A stretch of 29,674 bases of DNA, from contig CABRIB010000013.1 in NCBI GenBank assembly GCA_902470915.1, positions 1 through 29,674 of the forward strand. Reading direction: 5' to 3'. Positions within the stretch are counted from its first letter, which is position 1, and every line of letters begins with the position of its first letter. Position numbers and translations under genes: made by a program. Positions 27,969 to 29,674 of the stretch are shown here, in pieces. Under the pieces are notes generated by a model. It saw nothing but the letters and a program-made list of their open reading frames with translations. It was not told the origin of the DNA and ran no database searches. This DNA comes from an uncultured Collinsella sp. Lineage in GTDB: Bacteria; Actinomycetota; Coriobacteriia; Coriobacteriales; Coriobacteriaceae.

Positions 27969-28812
27969 TGATGTTCTTGAGCTCTCGCCGGAGTCAAATA
28001 AATCGACCGATAAGAGAATAACCAAGAAAGACTTAAAGGCGTTATTTTGGCGTAGCTTTCCACTCAACATCATGTGGAGCTTTGACCGACAAATGAACGT
28101 TGGTTTCTGCTACGACATGATTCCGGTAATCAAGCGGTTATACGATAAGCCTGAAGACCGGATCGAGGCATATAAGCGTCATCTTGAGTTCTACAATATT
28201 CAAGTTACGTTTAATCCTCTGGTCGCCGGCATTGTGGCCTCCATGGAGGAGGAGAACGCCAACAATCAGGACTTTGACACCGCCTCAATTAACGCCATGA
28301 AAGCATCGCTTATGGCTCCGCTTTCCGGTATTGGAGATTCACTGATTGCCAGTACGCTTCGCATGATTGCGACGGGCGTTGTGACAGGACTTTGCCTTTC
28401 GGGCAGTCTGCTCGGCCCAATCCTGTTCCTGCTTCTTTATAATGTCCCAACGATCCTGATCCGCTGGTTTGGGCTTCAGTATGGTTATTCGCTTGGCAGT
28501 GGCATGATTTCGAAGCTGAACGATTCTGATGTAATGCACAAAGTTACGTCCGGCCTGGCGATTGTGGGACTAATGGTAGTTGGTGGAATGGTGGCGACCA
28601 CCGTTGCAGTTACCACTCCGCTCGCTCTTAACTTCGGCGACACCGCGTTTAAGTTGCAGGAAACGCTCGATGGGATATTCCCGGCTCTTTTGCCGCTCTG
28701 CGCGTTCGGGATCATGTGTCTTTGCAATAAGAAACAGGTCAAAATTATTTGGCAGATTGTGGGCATTCTCGCTGCGGGTATTGTGCTCGGCGTCCTGGGG
28801 ATTTTGGGCTAG
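27952..28812 (+). CDS. Mannose-class PTS system IID component
   Basis: This 286-residue membrane subunit completes the IIC-IID translocator. After ~30 hydrophilic residues, the family block LKALFWRSFPLNIMWSFDRQMNVGFCYDMIPVI appears, then LEFYNIQVTFNPLVAGIVASMEEENA, SLMAPLSGIGDSLIASTLR and a C-terminal hydrophobic region. I chose the ATG at 27952, with AAGGAGG at 27939-27945, giving a 17-nt overlap with IIC. Its TAG shares the palindrome CTAG (28809-28812) with the stop codon of the convergent regulator. Confidence 0.92.
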   Translation: MTTNSNDVLELSPESNKSTDKRITKKDLKALFWRSFPLNIMWSFDRQMNVGFCYDMIPVIKRLYDKPEDRIEAYKRHLEFYNIQVTFNPLVAGIVASMEEENANNQDFDTASINAMKASLMAPLSGIGDSLIASTLRMIATGVVTGLCLSGSLLGPILFLLLYNVPTILIRWFGLQYGYSLGSGMISKLNDSDVMHKVTSGLAIVGLMVVGGMVATTVAVTTPLALNFGDTAFKLQETLDGIFPALLPLCAFGIMCLCNKKQVKIIWQIVGILAAGIVLGVLGILG

Positions 28813-29564
28813 AGAAGGCGTCCATCTTTTGAGATGCTGAACTCGAAGGACGATGCGTCTGCTCGCCAAACGGTTTTTGAATAGTGGAGCGGCATTTCAT
28901 CGCAGGCATATGTGACGTGCTCGACAACGCTCACGGGGGCTCCAACGATATAACCGAGAAGGTTTGCTTCTTGGAGCCCCGCTATTCCTGCGGTGATTTT
29001 GAGCTTCTCAATACCGGTTGCGATGCTGTAATGGTTGGCGATCAGGTCGAAAAGACTGGCATTGTCTGTGAGAAGCTCCAGTAGTCCGGGCAGAGTGCCC
29101 TGCGTTGCATAAACGGTGTCGATGGCGCAGGGGGCATTTTCGATATAAACCAAGCGCGCAACTCGTTGCACTACGGTTCCGTTGTCAATTTTGAGCTCCC
29201 GTGCAATGTGGGCATCAGCCTTGATCAAGCCTGTTTCCAGGATGGACTTGGTTGTTTTATCGCCGTATTGGGGGTCGGAGCTCAAATTGAAAATGGTGCT
29301 TGTTCCTCGTTTCAGGGTGAGCTTCGATGGGTTTACGAATGTTCCCTTGCCTCGCAGGCGGTAGAGCAAGTTTTGGTCAATGAGATTCTGTACGGCGCGT
29401 CTTACGGTGATCCTGCTTACTTTGTATTGCTTGCAAAGCTCGGTTTCGGTGGGAATCTGAGTGCCGCCGGGGAGTTCGCCAGAAACTATTTTCTTGAGGA
29501 TATCGTTTTCAACGGTCTGATAGAGAAGCTCTGGCTGAGTGAGCTCGTCTTTTGCTGCAGGCAT
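28809..29564 (-). CDS. GntR/HutC-family transcriptional regulator
   Basis: This 251-residue regulator probably controls the facing PTS operon. The N-terminal winged helix (about 15-85) has IPTETELCKQYKVSRITVRR, then NLLYRLRGKGTFV. The C-terminal UTRA/HutC ligand domain (about 95-251) ends in YSKTVWRADASSFEFSIS, typical of sugar-phosphate sensors. The ATG at 29564 has AAGGGG six bases upstream; the longer TTG start at 29612 is poor. Its upstream region is cut off by the contig end at 29629, so its own promoter cannot be judged fully. Confidence 0.9.
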   Translation of the reverse strand: MPAAKDELTQPELLYQTVENDILKKIVSGELPGGTQIPTETELCKQYKVSRITVRRAVQNLIDQNLLYRLRGKGTFVNPSKLTLKRGTSTIFNLSSDPQYGDKTTKSILETGLIKADAHIARELKIDNGTVVQRVARLVYIENAPCAIDTVYATQGTLPGLLELLTDNASLFDLIANHYSIATGIEKLKITAGIAGLQEANLLGYIVGAPVSVVEHVTYACDEMPLHYSKTVWRADASSFEFSISKDGRLL

Positions 29565-29629
29565 GGTGGACCCCTTGGTCTTCAGTTTCTTTAGTACATA
29601 GATATACGACAACTGAGGACATCATAAGC

Positions 29630-29674
29630 CTGTCTCTTATACACATCTCCGAGCCCACGAGACGGACTCCTATC
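29630..29674. other. Illumina Nextera adapter and index (sequencing artefact)
   Basis: Bases 29630-29648 are the 19-bp Tn5 mosaic end CTGTCTCTTATACACATCT. Bases 29649-29663 continue as the Nextera read-2 adapter, 29664-29671 (GGACTCCT) match the i7 index N705, and 29672-29674 begin the flow-cell tail. This is not genomic DNA. Confidence 0.98.

Overview
The window reads as a stretch of a high-GC Gram-positive chromosome, most likely from the Coriobacteriia (Collinsella-like). The reasons are high GC3 codon use in the housekeeping genes, cell-wall-anchored pilins, the order rpsF-ssb-rpsR-rplI-dnaB-purA, and an actinobacterial-style PyrR leader before carA. The genus is an inference, not a database result. 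The last 45 bases (29630-29674) are Illumina Nextera adapter plus index sequence, so the right edge is a raw contig end and true genome stops at 29629.

Layout. (1) 211-7478: a three-gene sortase-dependent pilus operon: a large multidomain tip/adhesin-type protein and two paralogous backbone-type pilins. No sortase gene is visible. A 10-C homopolymer lies between pilins two and three, and pilin two is a GC mosaic. A strong terminator (7513-7552) and a pair of overlapping hairpins follow. (2) 7631-9572, minus strand: a secreted/membrane polymer-forming (bactofilin-like) protein and a TRIC-family channel protein. (3) 9702-11303: an accessory islet with an orphan protein carrying a restriction-endonuclease-like C-terminus. 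It is bracketed by two inverted copies of a ~73-bp palindromic element. An inverted partial copy of a tRNA-Ser 3' end comes next, then genes for tRNA-Ser(CGA) and tRNA-Ser(GGA) with their own terminators and a promoter. (4) 11708-16492: core replication, translation and purine genes rpsF, ssb, rpsR, rplI, dnaB, purA. (5) 16611-21472: purD, a NUDIX hydrolase, an ABC exporter half-transporter and an unrecognised one-TM protein. (6) 21643-26434: a PyrR-type leader followed by carA-carB. (7) 26618-29564: a lower-GC mannose-class PTS operon (IIB-IIC-IID, no IIA) with a 38-bp perfect palindrome upstream, facing a convergent GntR/HutC-type regulator.

How it fits together. The centre is conserved metabolism: purA and purD for purines, carAB for carbamoyl phosphate feeding pyrimidines and arginine, and the ribosomal/ssb/dnaB replication cluster. 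Both ends are accessory: surface pili on the left, sugar uptake with its likely local regulator on the right. The most unusual material is the orphan nuclease-fold gene between inverted palindromic elements beside the tRNA-Ser remnant, the mosaic and possibly phase-variable pilus operon, and the large perfect palindrome before the PTS genes. I did not find a demonstrably new multi-gene defence or mobile system.
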